Shown here: in pieces, positions 9,019-18,208 of the stretch
Layout of the letters: each line of letters opens with the position of its first letter
Numbering within the stretch: the stretch's first letter is position 1
From: Flavisolibacter nicotianae
Lineage (GTDB): Bacteria > Bacteroidota > Bacteroidia > Chitinophagales > Chitinophagaceae
Reading direction: 5' to 3'
Length of the DNA stretch: 64,000 nucleotides
NCBI RefSeq assembly: GCF_003628535.1
Contig: NZ_RBCI01000001.1
Coordinates: 682,001-746,000, forward strand
Position numbers and translations under genes: made by a program
Notes under the pieces: model-generated
Database searches by the model: none
What the model was told of the DNA's origin: nothing
Seen by the model: only the letters and a program-made list of their open reading frames with translations

Positions 9019-10533
9019 ATGAAACGCTTTCTTTTGGCTGCTGTCCTTTTCTGTTTTTTCTGCTGTGCGCAGGCGCAGCCATCGTTTGTGCGGGACAGCC
9101 TCGATACCTATGTCCAAAGGGCCATGGCCGACTGGCACATTCCCGGCGTGGCGGTTTGCATTGTCAAAGACGGGAAGGTTGCCCTGATGAAAGGCTACGG
9201 CGTATCGGAATGGGGAACCAACAAGAGCGTGGATGAGAACACGCTGTTTGGCATCGGTTCCAACACCAAGGCGTTCACGGCCACCCTGGCGGCAATTTTG
9301 GATGCGGAGAAAACCCTGTCACTCGATGACAAAGTGCAAAAATGGCTGCCCGATTTCAAACTCTATGATCCCTGGGTAGCAAAGGAAGCCACCCTGCGGG
9401 ACCTGCTCTGTCACCGCCTGGGTTTTGAAACCTTCCAGGGTGATTTTATGTACTTCGACTCCGACCTGACCAAAGCGGAAGTGCGGCAAAAATTCGGGCA
9501 GGTAAAACCGCTGTACAGCTTCCGCAGCCGCTGGGGCTACACCAATGCGGCCTTTCTGACCGCCGGCGAAGTACTCGCAAAAGCAACCGGTAAACCATGG
9601 AATCAACTGTTGCAGGAACGCATTTTTTCACCGCTCGGCATGAACCGGACCGTCGCTACCGACGAAGGGGTGGATTCATCGGCCAATCTTTCTGCCGCAC
9701 ATACCGTGGTTAACGGAACGGTTCAAAAGATCGCCTATGGTCGTCTCAATAACATGGCGCCGGCCGGTGCCATTTACTCCAGCGTGATGGACCTGAGCAA
9801 GTGGGTGCAGATGCTCCTGGCCAACGGAAAAGTTGGTGACAAGACGGTGGTCCCTGCAAGCGCCATCGGGCAAACAAGAACGCCGCAATCGATCCTGGGC
9901 AATGGCGGGCACCCGTTCAACAAAGCGCATTTTGCCCTTTACGGCCTGGGGTGGTTTTTGGAAGAATACAGCGGCCGAAAGATCGTGGCGCATACCGGCG
10001 GGGTCAATGGTTTTGTCACCAGCGTGGCACTGGTGCCGGAAGAGTCTCTCGGTATCGTTGTACTCACCAATACGGACGCCAACAATTTTTATGAATCCCT
10101 GCGCTACGAGATCATGGATTCGTACCTCGGCCTGCCCTACCGCAACTACAGCGGTATCGGGTACCAACGTTTTCAGCAAACTGAAAAGGCCCAGCAGGAC
10201 TGGCTGCAAAAGAAAAAGGACACCGTGGCCATGAACCTGAAAACCCAGGTGCCACTCACAGCGCTGGCGGGCCGCTACCAGCATCCCGTTTATGGCTGGA
10301 TGGAGATTGCCATCAAAAACGGGAAGGCGGTGGCCACCTTCCAGCATCACAAAGGCCGTTATGCAACGGTGGAACCATTGGGCGGCAACCGCTATCTTGC
10401 ACAATTCAACGAAGCCCTGTACGGCAACAAAGTATGGCCGTTTACAATTGCCAACGGAAAGGTCCGTTCGGTAACGGTAACGGTGGCCGACTTTGTGGAG
10501 TTCACGCCGTACGAATTCGTCAAAACAAACTGA
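9019..10533 (+). CDS. Beta-lactamase-fold serine hydrolase with C-terminal DUF3471-like domain, secreted
   Basis: A 504-residue protein beginning at the ATG at 9019, giving a clean signal peptide (cleavage near CAQAQ, about residue 20); an open frame starting at 8884 overlaps the previous gene and lacks an export signal. The catalytic S81-N-T-K84 and Y174-T-N motifs and a late HTGG motif are present. The last ~110 residues (from about 395) match the DUF3471-type beta domain often attached to these enzymes. Likely periplasmic or surface peptidase/esterase. The next gene starts three bases after its stop. Confidence 0.88.
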   Translation: MKRFLLAAVLFCFFCCAQAQPSFVRDSLDTYVQRAMADWHIPGVAVCIVKDGKVALMKGYGVSEWGTNKSVDENTLFGIGSNTKAFTATLAAILDAEKTLSLDDKVQKWLPDFKLYDPWVAKEATLRDLLCHRLGFETFQGDFMYFDSDLTKAEVRQKFGQVKPLYSFRSRWGYTNAAFLTAGEVLAKATGKPWNQLLQERIFSPLGMNRTVATDEGVDSSANLSAAHTVVNGTVQKIAYGRLNNMAPAGAIYSSVMDLSKWVQMLLANGKVGDKTVVPASAIGQTRTPQSILGNGGHPFNKAHFALYGLGWFLEEYSGRKIVAHTGGVNGFVTSVALVPEESLGIVVLTNTDANNFYESLRYEIMDSYLGLPYRNYSGIGYQRFQQTEKAQQDWLQKKKDTVAMNLKTQVPLTALAGRYQHPVYGWMEIAIKNGKAVATFQHHKGRYATVEPLGGNRYLAQFNEALYGNKVWPFTIANGKVRSVTVTVADFVEFTPYEFVKTN

Positions 10534-10535
10534 AG

Positions 10536-11075
10536 ATGGAGCAACTGAACCTCGGCATCGGCACACGTTTGCAGCACACCCAGTACGGACCGGGTGTCAT
10601 CGTGGGTGTTCGCTATGCCACTTACCTGATCTCGTTCATTTACCACGGCATCAAAGAAATCGACAAGAACGACACGGCGCTGGAAGAAATCATCCCGGAA
10701 AACGTGACCGAAGAAATCGAAACGCATGCCGACGTAGAGAAAAGCCTGCTGAAGATCCTGCGCCTCTGGGGCGGCTTCTCGGAAGTAGTACCTCTTGGTG
10801 ATCGCTGGCAGCACGGCACGATGATTCTGCAACCGGCCGATAAAACCCTTAAGCCAAAAGAAATTCCCATCGAAGACTTCTTTCACAAGATCGTGATGCT
10901 GCGTGACCGCCTGCGGGTGATGGAGCAACAGGTCAATGCACACAAAAGCCTGAGCGACGAAGACAAGGTGAACCTGCAGCAATACATTACCCGCATTTAT
11001 GGCACCCTGACCACCTTTAATGTGCTGTTCAAAAACAAGGAGCAGTGGTTTGTGGGTGAAAAGACGGGCGGTTAA
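10536..11075 (+). CDS. Conserved hypothetical cytoplasmic protein
   Basis: A 179-residue soluble protein without signal peptide or membrane segment. The N-terminal LGIGTRLQHTQYGPGVIVGV resembles the small beta-barrel (SH3-like) start seen in proteins beginning with a fixed-position GxGxVxGV motif; the C-terminal half is helical and charged. It starts two bases after the stop of the preceding hydrolase gene, so the two are probably cotranscribed. No function can be assigned. Confidence 0.75.
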   Translation: MEQLNLGIGTRLQHTQYGPGVIVGVRYATYLISFIYHGIKEIDKNDTALEEIIPENVTEEIETHADVEKSLLKILRLWGGFSEVVPLGDRWQHGTMILQPADKTLKPKEIPIEDFFHKIVMLRDRLRVMEQQVNAHKSLSDEDKVNLQQYITRIYGTLTTFNVLFKNKEQWFVGEKTGG

Positions 11076-11220
11076 GCATAATGCTGCAAAGCATTGCACA
11101 TGGCAATCTGCATACAAACCGACAGATAGGGTCTCTGGCTGCTTTTTGGTGGCCCTCTGCCGAAAAACCGGCTGCCGCCAAGGGGAAACCGTTACATTCG
11201 GCGGCAAAAATCGAGCGACC

Positions 11221-14052
11221 TTGCCCCGGTTCTTCCACCTGTTTTTTTCCTTTTTCCTGGCCTGTGCCTGTCAGTTGGCAGTGGCGCAGGCGACGGCTGT
11301 TGATGTCATTCCCCACCAGCCATCGCCCGAAGCGTACGACCTTCTGCGCGACAGCAAAGGCTATCTCTGGGTGGGCCATAATCTGGGCATAAGCCGTTAC
11401 GACGGTTCCCAGTTCATCAACCTGCACAATCCCCGGCAAAACTCCCTTTCGCTGTCTGACCTAATGGAAGATAAACGGGGCCGGATCTGGTGTCACAACT
11501 TCGGTGGCCAGATCTTTTACGTTGAGAACCTGCAACTGCATTTACTTACGCAATACAAGTCCGAAGAAGAGTATGGCTTTCCGCGGATGATAATTTGCGG
11601 CGATGAACTGATTGCCACTTCAGCCAAAGGTCTTTTTGTGTATAACACCGTTACCGACCAGGCGAAATATTACTCGGTACCCAAAGGAACGAGTTCGCTG
11701 ACAAAAGTGGGAAACAAGATTATCTGCTACAGCAACTCCTGGGAATGGTATTGCTACGAAGCAGGCAAACCCATTTCCAAATTAAAGACTGATTTGTATT
11801 TACCCAACCAGGGCTCCGTTTTGCAAAATGTCAGCTTGAACGACACCTTCTACCTTACAACCAATAAAACCGGGCATTATTACAAGCTGACACTGGAAAA
11901 CAATGCAGTAAAACTTCATTCGGCCAACAAACTGTCAACGTTCATTAACACCATAAGTGTCGATTTCGGCCAAGCCTGGGTCCATACATGGAATTTCAGC
12001 TTTACCACCGATGGAAAAGATTCGGTCAGGGGACAAAATCTTTCCGACCTGTTGTCAGACGCGCAGGGACATCGCTGGATGAGCAGCCTGAAAGCAGGCC
12101 TTTGCGTTCAATACAACGTACCGCAGGCGAGGTTGCTGCAAAGCTCTCTTTTGAACCCGAAGGATTATATCCGTAGCATGCACACAGAAAACAACGAAGT
12201 CCTCTGGGGCATGACCAGCGGTAAATTGTACAGGTTCAATGGCCATTCATCGCTGCAGTATGTGTTGTCCGTTCCAAAACAGGCAGGCGCCATCGAAAAC
12301 ATCGCCTCCCTGGGCAATGGGCAACTGCTTATAGCAGCGTCGATCGGCCTCTATTACTATGACGGCCGGAAACGATCGTTGAACCAAGTGCCCATAGAAA
12401 CAACGGTCAAGGATATAAGCGAGAACGAGGGTAAGGTTTATATCGCCACGACGGCCGGTATAAAATTCTTCCCTTTGGAAAACCTGCATCAAACGGACCG
12501 CCCTTTCTCCTGGCAACAGGTCTATAGTGACGGTGCACGATGCAGGAGTATCGCCTTTACCGGCGACAGTTTGATCGCCGTTTTCAACACCGGCACTTAC
12601 ATTATCCGTCGGAACAACTTCCAGCCTTTACTGTATAAGCACCATCCCATTTACGCTTCGAGAGTCAGAAACATTGGCGGTAAAATAGTTATTGCCACGT
12701 TCGGCCAGGGCGTGCTGGTCCTGGAAAATGGCACCCTTAGAAACCTAACAGAAAAAGAGGGATTGGCGTCCAACACGGTAATGGACATCAAATCGAATAA
12801 CGGCACGACCTGGCTGATTTATACGGATCGGTTTCAGCAACTTAACCAGGCCGCAACCAGTGTGGAAGATTATGCCTTCCCGTATGCCAAAATAGACGGC
12901 ATCAACCAGTTTGCCTACCTGAATAACTGCGTTTATGTTTCAACAACAACCGGCGTATTCTGCATGCAGATTACCAAGCCTGCAGCCGAAATCGGCAGGG
13001 CAACCTATATTGATCGCATCCTGGTAAACGGGAAGGAGAACAACTCCGGCAGGGAACTGCACCACAACGAGAACTTCCTCCAGTTCCAGGTTTCCACGCC
13101 CTATTTCTCTCCCTACTCCCATATCCTTTACCAATACCGGATTAAAAATGCACCGGATAGTGCCTGGCAGCGCGGCGCCTCGGGCCAGACGGCTTTCACC
13201 ATTGCTGCCCTGGAGCCGGGCTCCTACGATTTCGAAGTGGTCGCTACCGATGAAAGCCGGCGGATCGTTTCTTCTCCTGCCGAATACCATTTTGAAATCC
13301 TTCCGCCCTGGTACCAGCGACTGGTCTTTAAGATCGGCCTGGGCATACTGGTTGCAGGCTCGGCTTTTTACCTGGTTTGGCTTTATTACCGCCGCCGCCT
13401 TCGCAAGCAACGGCAGGAATATGAAAAGCTCCTGGTAATCCAGGCCGAGCGCCAGCGAATTTCGTCCGAAATCCACGACGATGTGGGTGCGGGCCTGTCG
13501 GCCGTTCGCCTGCTCACCGAACTGACCAGGAACAAACTGCCGGATACGGAGGCCCGGCAGGAGGTGGGTAAAATCCACGCCTCGCTCAGCGAACTGTCGT
13601 ATAAAATGCGGGAGGTGATCTGGAGTTTGAACGCCGACAACGATAACCTGGAAAATCTGCTCTATTACCTCCGGCGTCAGGCACGGCAACTGTTTGAAAA
13701 CAGCCCCATCGACCTGCAGATCACCTTCCCGGCACAGGACATCCCGGACATTGTGATCAGCGGCGAAAAAAGGCGGCATATTTACCTGGCGGTGAAAGAA
13801 GCGCTTCACAACAGCCTGAAACATTCCGAAGCAACGACTTGCGAACTATCGATCCGCATTGAAGGCCGGTTTTTGCGGATCACGGTTGTCGATGATGGTA
13901 AGGGATTTGTACCCCTGAAAAAAGAAACGGCCAGCAATGGGCTGAACAATATGAAACGAAGAATACAGGAAATGAACGGACAGCTTGAAATTTGGTCGCA
14001 GGAGAAAACAGTCGTTGCTTTTCGAATCCCTCTAACTGAAAAACATGCATAA
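11221..14052 (+). CDS. Two-component sensor histidine kinase with Reg_prop propeller, Y_Y_Y and HisKA_3 domains
   Basis: About 943 residues from a TTG start at 11221, the first start that gives a signal peptide (PRFFHLFF...QLAVAQ). The periplasmic part has two-bladed-propeller repeats of Reg_prop type (LLRDSKGYLWVG, DLLSDAQGHRWM and others), then a Y_Y_Y beta-sandwich (about 610-697) and one membrane helix (about 700-723). The kinase part is of the NarX/DesK type: phospho-acceptor H752 in ISSEIHDDVGAG, N-box EALHNSLKHSEA (about 858-869) and G-box DDGKGF (about 890). The stop overlaps the start of the regulator gene by eight bases. Ligand unknown. Confidence 0.88.
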   Translation: MPRFFHLFFSFFLACACQLAVAQATAVDVIPHQPSPEAYDLLRDSKGYLWVGHNLGISRYDGSQFINLHNPRQNSLSLSDLMEDKRGRIWCHNFGGQIFYVENLQLHLLTQYKSEEEYGFPRMIICGDELIATSAKGLFVYNTVTDQAKYYSVPKGTSSLTKVGNKIICYSNSWEWYCYEAGKPISKLKTDLYLPNQGSVLQNVSLNDTFYLTTNKTGHYYKLTLENNAVKLHSANKLSTFINTISVDFGQAWVHTWNFSFTTDGKDSVRGQNLSDLLSDAQGHRWMSSLKAGLCVQYNVPQARLLQSSLLNPKDYIRSMHTENNEVLWGMTSGKLYRFNGHSSLQYVLSVPKQAGAIENIASLGNGQLLIAASIGLYYYDGRKRSLNQVPIETTVKDISENEGKVYIATTAGIKFFPLENLHQTDRPFSWQQVYSDGARCRSIAFTGDSLIAVFNTGTYIIRRNNFQPLLYKHHPIYASRVRNIGGKIVIATFGQGVLVLENGTLRNLTEKEGLASNTVMDIKSNNGTTWLIYTDRFQQLNQAATSVEDYAFPYAKIDGINQFAYLNNCVYVSTTTGVFCMQITKPAAEIGRATYIDRILVNGKENNSGRELHHNENFLQFQVSTPYFSPYSHILYQYRIKNAPDSAWQRGASGQTAFTIAALEPGSYDFEVVATDESRRIVSSPAEYHFEILPPWYQRLVFKIGLGILVAGSAFYLVWLYYRRRLRKQRQEYEKLLVIQAERQRISSEIHDDVGAGLSAVRLLTELTRNKLPDTEARQEVGKIHASLSELSYKMREVIWSLNADNDNLENLLYYLRRQARQLFENSPIDLQITFPAQDIPDIVISGEKRRHIYLAVKEALHNSLKHSEATTCELSIRIEGRFLRITVVDDGKGFVPLKKETASNGLNNMKRRIQEMNGQLEIWSQEKTVVAFRIPLTEKHA

Positions 14053-14662
14053 GACCATCTCAATCGTAGAAGACAATGCGCTTTTCCAGCAGGCGCTGGT
14101 GGATGTGATCCGGAGCGACCGGGCTTTTGCATTGGGCGAGGTGTACGGTTCGGCCGAAGCGGCAATGGACATGCTGAAAAACCCGCCCGACATTGCCATT
14201 GTCGACATCAACCTTCCCGGGAAAAGCGGCATTGAGCTGATTGCACAGTTGCAGGCAAATGCCGCCATTCAATGCCTGGTCTGCAGCCTGCACGACGACG
14301 ACGACCACATTATGCGGGCCCTGGAAAGCGGGGCTGTTGGTTATATCCTGAAAGACTCCACCGTCGGACAAATCAGCAATGCCCTGCACGAGCTGGTCAA
14401 AGGCGGCGCACCCATGAGTCCTTACATTGCCAACCGTGTGATTTCGTTTTTCCGCAAGCCAAAGATCCGGGAAGAAAGTGCGCTGCTAAGCGTCCGCGAA
14501 AGGGAAGTGCTGCAGTTGCTGGCCAAGGGACTCCAGTACAAGGAAATCGCCGACCAGTTGTTTCTCAGCACGGAAACCGTCAAAAAGCACATGAAAAACA
14601 TCTACCAGAAGCTGCACGTGCAAAACAAAGTGGAAGCCATCAACAAGTTCCGGTTCATGTAA
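14045..14662 (+). CDS. NarL/LuxR-family response regulator
   Basis: A 205-residue regulator: receiver domain with acidic pocket E9/D10, phospho-acceptor D54 (VDINLPGKSG) and K103, then a LuxR-type helix-turn-helix (about 148-205, LSVREREVLQLLAKGLQYKEIA ... STETVKKHMKNIYQKL). It overlaps the kinase gene, so it is surely its partner. Target genes cannot be told from the window. Confidence 0.93.
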   Translation: MHKTISIVEDNALFQQALVDVIRSDRAFALGEVYGSAEAAMDMLKNPPDIAIVDINLPGKSGIELIAQLQANAAIQCLVCSLHDDDDHIMRALESGAVGYILKDSTVGQISNALHELVKGGAPMSPYIANRVISFFRKPKIREESALLSVREREVLQLLAKGLQYKEIADQLFLSTETVKKHMKNIYQKLHVQNKVEAINKFRFM

Positions 14663-14856
14663 GCAGAACCTCTCCTTTCGGTTGACTTGCATTCCTGCCG
14701 GTAAATACCTAGTTTCGGATGTCTTGCCAGACACCTGTGGAAAGACTGTATTCATACCGTCGCAGGAAAGTGCGATTGAAAAACGGGCAAAAGGGTTGTC
14801 GATGGATGGTTGTGCTGGCATCCAACGTTGTTACCTCTTCAGCTAAATAAACCAAC

Positions 14857-15402
14857 ATGAAAAAAATCCTACTTTTTTCCACCGCAGCCGTATTCTTCCT
14901 TGCCGCTTGCAACAGCAGCGACCAGGCCACTGTAAAAGGTATGAACACCGGAAAAGAAAGTCCGGCCGAAGCCCCTGCCGCCGTCTCCAAATCGCAGCGC
15001 AACCGGCAAACGGTCGAAACCATGTTCGACAACATGAACAAGCACGATGTGGCTGCCATGTTCAGTGCCATGGCTCCGGACTGCATGGATTATGGCGATG
15101 GCTCCGGTAAGCCTTCCCCCCTCGACAGCGTGAAAGCCGGGATGACCAATTGGTTTACGGCCTTTCCCGATTTCAGGTCCGACAACAAGCAGGTAATGGC
15201 CGATGGAGATTGGGTCATGGTCTGGTCCGACCAGTCGGGAACGTGGAAAGGCTACCTGTCTGGCCAAAAGCCGACCGGCAAGGCCTTCAAAGCGCAGGAC
15301 GTAGATATTTTCCGGCTCAACGCAGAAGGAAAAGTAACGGAGCACCACAACATTCAATCCTTTGCCACCTTAGCCCAGCAAATTGGGTTTAAACTAAAAT
15401 AG
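14857..15402 (+). CDS. SnoaL-like/NTF2-fold lipoprotein
   Basis: A 181-residue lipoprotein with lipobox LAAC (C18), a short Ser/Ala-rich linker, then a SnoaL/ester-cyclase-type NTF2 fold (about 50-181: MFDNMNKHDVAAMFSAMAPDC ... WSDQSGTWKGYLSGQKPTGK ... DVDIFRLNAEGKVTEHH). Extracellular members usually have unknown ligands. It is followed by a strong terminator, so it is likely a single-gene unit. Confidence 0.8.
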   Translation: MKKILLFSTAAVFFLAACNSSDQATVKGMNTGKESPAEAPAAVSKSQRNRQTVETMFDNMNKHDVAAMFSAMAPDCMDYGDGSGKPSPLDSVKAGMTNWFTAFPDFRSDNKQVMADGDWVMVWSDQSGTWKGYLSGQKPTGKAFKAQDVDIFRLNAEGKVTEHHNIQSFATLAQQIGFKLK

Positions 15403-15430
15403 AACAGCAACTCTTTTCCATTCGGTTCCG

Positions 15431-15459
15431 GGCTTTTGCTTTTGGCAAAAGCCTTTTTT
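15431..15459 (+). terminator. Rho-independent terminator
   Basis: A perfect stem GGCTTTTGC / GCAAAAGCC with a TTTTG loop and six T residues, 28 bases after the stop of the SnoaL-like gene and just before the convergent gene's stop at 15473. Confidence 0.85.
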
Positions 15460-15472
15460 ATGGCCCTTTGTT

Positions 15473-16516
15473 TCAGCCCACTGCCTGCAGCACATCGCTG
15501 ATGGCCTTGTCCAGCTTTTCAAACAGGTCGGCAATGTTCAGCCGGTCGTAGCGGATGCAGTTCTCGGCCTGTATATCAAACGGGATCTTGTCCTGCTGGG
15601 TGATGAAAATGATCTTTTTCTTTTCGGGGTTGCCGGCTCCTGCGGGAGCGACGCCCATGCCATGCGCCAGGCCCACTTCGTAAAATACGTTCGGGTTATC
15701 ACCGCTGATATCAGCGACGATCAGTTCGGCATCCTGGATCCGTAAAATCATCCGCTCAACAATATTGCCGGTAAAAAAAGCCTGGTCTACCCGTTCACTA
15801 ACGCGGCCGTTTTTTTCGATGGCCTGCTTGATGCCAAAAAGATAAACGTCGTCGAAATTCCGGTCGAAGGGCATGGCCACAAACACATGGCTGGCCTTTA
15901 GTTTTACCTGGTTGTAATCGATGTACTGTCGCTGCTGGCTGCCAACATCACTGGGCAGAAATACTTCGCTTTGTTCGTACTGCAGGAGGTTTTTCCGCAC
16001 CAGGAAACCGATCCGCTCCTGCAGGCGCTCAAACACCGATTTGTCTTTTTCTGCGAAAATGATCTCGGACAGCCCGTGATCCGGGAACTCGCTTTGCAGC
16101 TCGTTGGCCATTCCCATGATCATTTTCTCCATGGCCTCCGATGCATCCAGCCCGGCGCCAGGGCCGTGGATGGCGGTTGCAATGCTGCTCACTGGCGGGT
16201 CTCCCGGCCGGTCGGCCATAGCGAAGCGGATCATTTCCCTTGCATACGAATCCACCGAAGAATAGGTAAACGGCAAATCGTCTTCGTGGAAATTGATCAC
16301 GTGAATAATGGGATAGGGAAGGCGGTTGTAGGTGAACACGTCTCTCGCCTCGTCGGTTTCCTTTTCGAAGAATACATTGCTGCCGTCTTCCCGCAGTGCC
16401 TGGTTGAGCGCCGCCTCGGGCATGGACAGGCTTTTTTCGATGTGCTTGACGAACAGCAGCGAACAGTGAACGTCGGTGATATCGCCGGGAAAAAGGGTAA
16501 TCTTCAGTCTGTTCAT
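15473..16516 (-). CDS. Macro-like plus TIR/nucleoside-deoxyribosyltransferase-like fusion protein
   Basis: A 347-residue soluble protein from the ATG at 16516. Residues 1-165 show a macro-domain-like order of motifs: GDIT (11-14), a buried strand IIHVINF (70-76), helix then strand SIATAIHGPGAG (110-122) and a late strand LSEIIFAEKD. The bona fide macro protein at 58613 shows the same order. Residues 208-347 form a TIR-like or deoxyribosyltransferase-like domain: VFVAMPFD (211-218), LIVADIS (265-271), NPNVFYEVGLAH with candidate catalytic Glu280, and a last strand KKIIFITQQ. Such domains hydrolyse NAD or nucleosides in bacterial immune systems. It stands alone between convergent and divergent neighbours. 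Domain assignment is by motif pattern only; the function is inferred. Confidence 0.65.
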   Translation of the reverse strand: MNRLKITLFPGDITDVHCSLLFVKHIEKSLSMPEAALNQALREDGSNVFFEKETDEARDVFTYNRLPYPIIHVINFHEDDLPFTYSSVDSYAREMIRFAMADRPGDPPVSSIATAIHGPGAGLDASEAMEKMIMGMANELQSEFPDHGLSEIIFAEKDKSVFERLQERIGFLVRKNLLQYEQSEVFLPSDVGSQQRQYIDYNQVKLKASHVFVAMPFDRNFDDVYLFGIKQAIEKNGRVSERVDQAFFTGNIVERMILRIQDAELIVADISGDNPNVFYEVGLAHGMGVAPAGAGNPEKKKIIFITQQDKIPFDIQAENCIRYDRLNIADLFEKLDKAISDVLQAVG

Positions 16517-16762
16517 GACAGGGTTTGTTGGGTTTCGAAGGTTGGTGGGCACGGAAGGTGCATTCGCGGGGCGGAGTCAAGCTGAAATAAATATACGTTT
16601 TTGCACACAGCTTACACGGCGGGAGATTGCCGGCGGCAAAACCGAAACCCAGGCAGGCGGTCCTCTTGCCGACCACGGAAATCTTGCGTAATTAACGGAA
16701 GATTAAGCGAAAGCACATACCAAAACAGGCACTTGCTTTGTTAGTACACTAAAATAAATTGT

Positions 16763-17407
16763 ATGTGCATGAAGCGAATGATTGCCTGGATACCGCTCAC
16801 TGTTGCCGCACTGGTAACGGTCAGCAGTTGCACCAAGGACCCGATAAAAAATTTGTCGGATGAGGAAAGTCGTCTTTACATTACCAACAGGGATAGCAGT
16901 GCCAATTTTGCAAGCTACAAGACCTACAGCATTGCCGACTCGGTGGCCGTAATTGAGAACAATAGTTTTTCCGGCGACCAGGCTACAGCGGCCGACCAGC
17001 AGGCGCTGGCTGCAGTGCGTGCCGCCCTGGAAAGCCGCGGCTATGTACGGGTGGGACGTAACCAGTCGCCTGACCTTGGCGTGAATGTGAGCCGCCTGTA
17101 CAACACGACGACCAACGTGGTAGACCTGAACAATTACTGGAATGACTATGGTGGGTATTACGACCCGTACTACTGGGGCTACGGCGGGTATGGCTATGGT
17201 TACCCTTCGGCCTATGGCCTGGTGCAAAGCACCGAAGCAATGCTCTCCGTTGATATTCTCGACCTGAAAAACGCACCGGTCAGCCGGACCATCCGCGTGA
17301 TCTGGAACGGCCTAATTCGCGGATCGGGGGTATTTGGCAGCGACGCCATGACATCCGGAATCCAGGCCCTGTTTGCCCAATCGCCCTACCTGAAAACCGT
17401 TCAATAA
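16763..17407 (+). CDS. DUF4136-domain lipoprotein
   Basis: A 214-residue lipoprotein with lipobox VSSC (C23 region) and the DUF4136 pattern (DFASYKTYSI-like strand, a DQQALAAVRAALESRGY helix and a PDLGVNVS strand). It carries a Gly/Tyr-rich insert (about 130-152, YYDPYYWGYGGYGYGYP). The ATG at 16769 is an equally good start. Role unknown; an outer-membrane beta-barrel gene follows after ten bases, suggesting a shared envelope role. Confidence 0.82.
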   Translation: MCMKRMIAWIPLTVAALVTVSSCTKDPIKNLSDEESRLYITNRDSSANFASYKTYSIADSVAVIENNSFSGDQATAADQQALAAVRAALESRGYVRVGRNQSPDLGVNVSRLYNTTTNVVDLNNYWNDYGGYYDPYYWGYGGYGYGYPSAYGLVQSTEAMLSVDILDLKNAPVSRTIRVIWNGLIRGSGVFGSDAMTSGIQALFAQSPYLKTVQ

Positions 17408-17417
17408 AAACAAACAC

Positions 17418-18041
17418 ATGAAACAGCATAAAATCGTTTTGCTCCTCCTGGTCTTTCTTTTCGCCCTGGGTGCACAGGCACAGCGAAAAGGCAGCACCCA
17501 GTTCGATATTCAACTCAATGCCGGTCTGCCGGTGGGTTCGTTAAAAAATGCCGTCTCCGATCATTCGTTGCGGGGCATAAAGGCCAGCGTCCTGTATGCC
17601 GTCGACGACCAACTGGCCATTGGCCTGGGAACCGGTTTCCAGGATTTTTACCAGAAATACCCGCGGCAATTGTACAAGCTCTCTGATGGCAGCGACATGT
17701 CGGCCGTGCGTTCGTTTTCCATCCAGGTGATTCCCATACTGGCCGAAGCCAAATGGAACTTCAGCCCCGACGCAGCGGTACGGCCCTATGCCGCGCTGGG
17801 CCTGGGAGGAAACCTGATCAACTACAACGACTATGTCGGTGAATTTTCGCTCGACCAAAAAACCAAGATCGGTTTTGCCGCAAGGCCCGACCTGGGTGTG
17901 TACATTCCCTTTCGCAAGGGAGGCGAGTCGGGGATGACTGTTGGTGCCTCGTTCAACTTTATGCCCTTCACGGCAGGCGATGTGACAAACCTGAACCACG
18001 TGGGCATCCATGCAGGCTTCAGCCTTCCGTTGCGCAAGTAA
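17418..18041 (+). CDS. Outer-membrane beta-barrel protein (porin family)
   Basis: A 207-residue protein with a signal peptide ending at GAQAQ (about residue 21), followed by alternating hydrophobic strands (FDIQLNAGLPVG, GIKASVLYAV, LAIGLGTGFQDFY, PYAALGLGGNLINY, GIHAGFSLPL) typical of an eight-stranded barrel. Ten bases after the DUF4136 gene. No specific function visible. Confidence 0.78.
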   Translation: MKQHKIVLLLLVFLFALGAQAQRKGSTQFDIQLNAGLPVGSLKNAVSDHSLRGIKASVLYAVDDQLAIGLGTGFQDFYQKYPRQLYKLSDGSDMSAVRSFSIQVIPILAEAKWNFSPDAAVRPYAALGLGGNLINYNDYVGEFSLDQKTKIGFAARPDLGVYIPFRKGGESGMTVGASFNFMPFTAGDVTNLNHVGIHAGFSLPLRK

Positions 18042-18049
18042 TCACTATT

Positions 18050-18120
18050 AGATAGTAGGATATTGGATATTGGGATATTGGTAGCCTCCAGTATCCCAAT
18101 ATCCAATATCGCAATATCCT
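18050..18120. repeat. Period 7-8 ATATTGG repeat with inverted partner
   Basis: GGATATT words occur three times in tandem (18057-18081), then after a short spacer their complements (CCCAATATCCAATATCGCAATATCC) follow. The block could fold into a hairpin of about 30 bases. The same vocabulary recurs at 47047 and 58521. Confidence 0.7.
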
Positions 18121-18174
18121 GCAATCAGTCCGCCAAGTGAGAACGGCAGAAAAACAGCACTGGATGTTTAAAAT

Positions 18175-18208
18175 AAAAAAAGGCAGGTAGTGATACCTGC
18201 CTTTTTTT
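18175..18208. terminator. Bidirectional Rho-independent terminator
   Basis: Stem GGCAGGTA / TACCTGCC with GTGA loop, flanked by seven A residues on one side and seven T residues on the other, so it serves both the barrel gene (plus) and the SGNH gene (minus). Confidence 0.88.
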
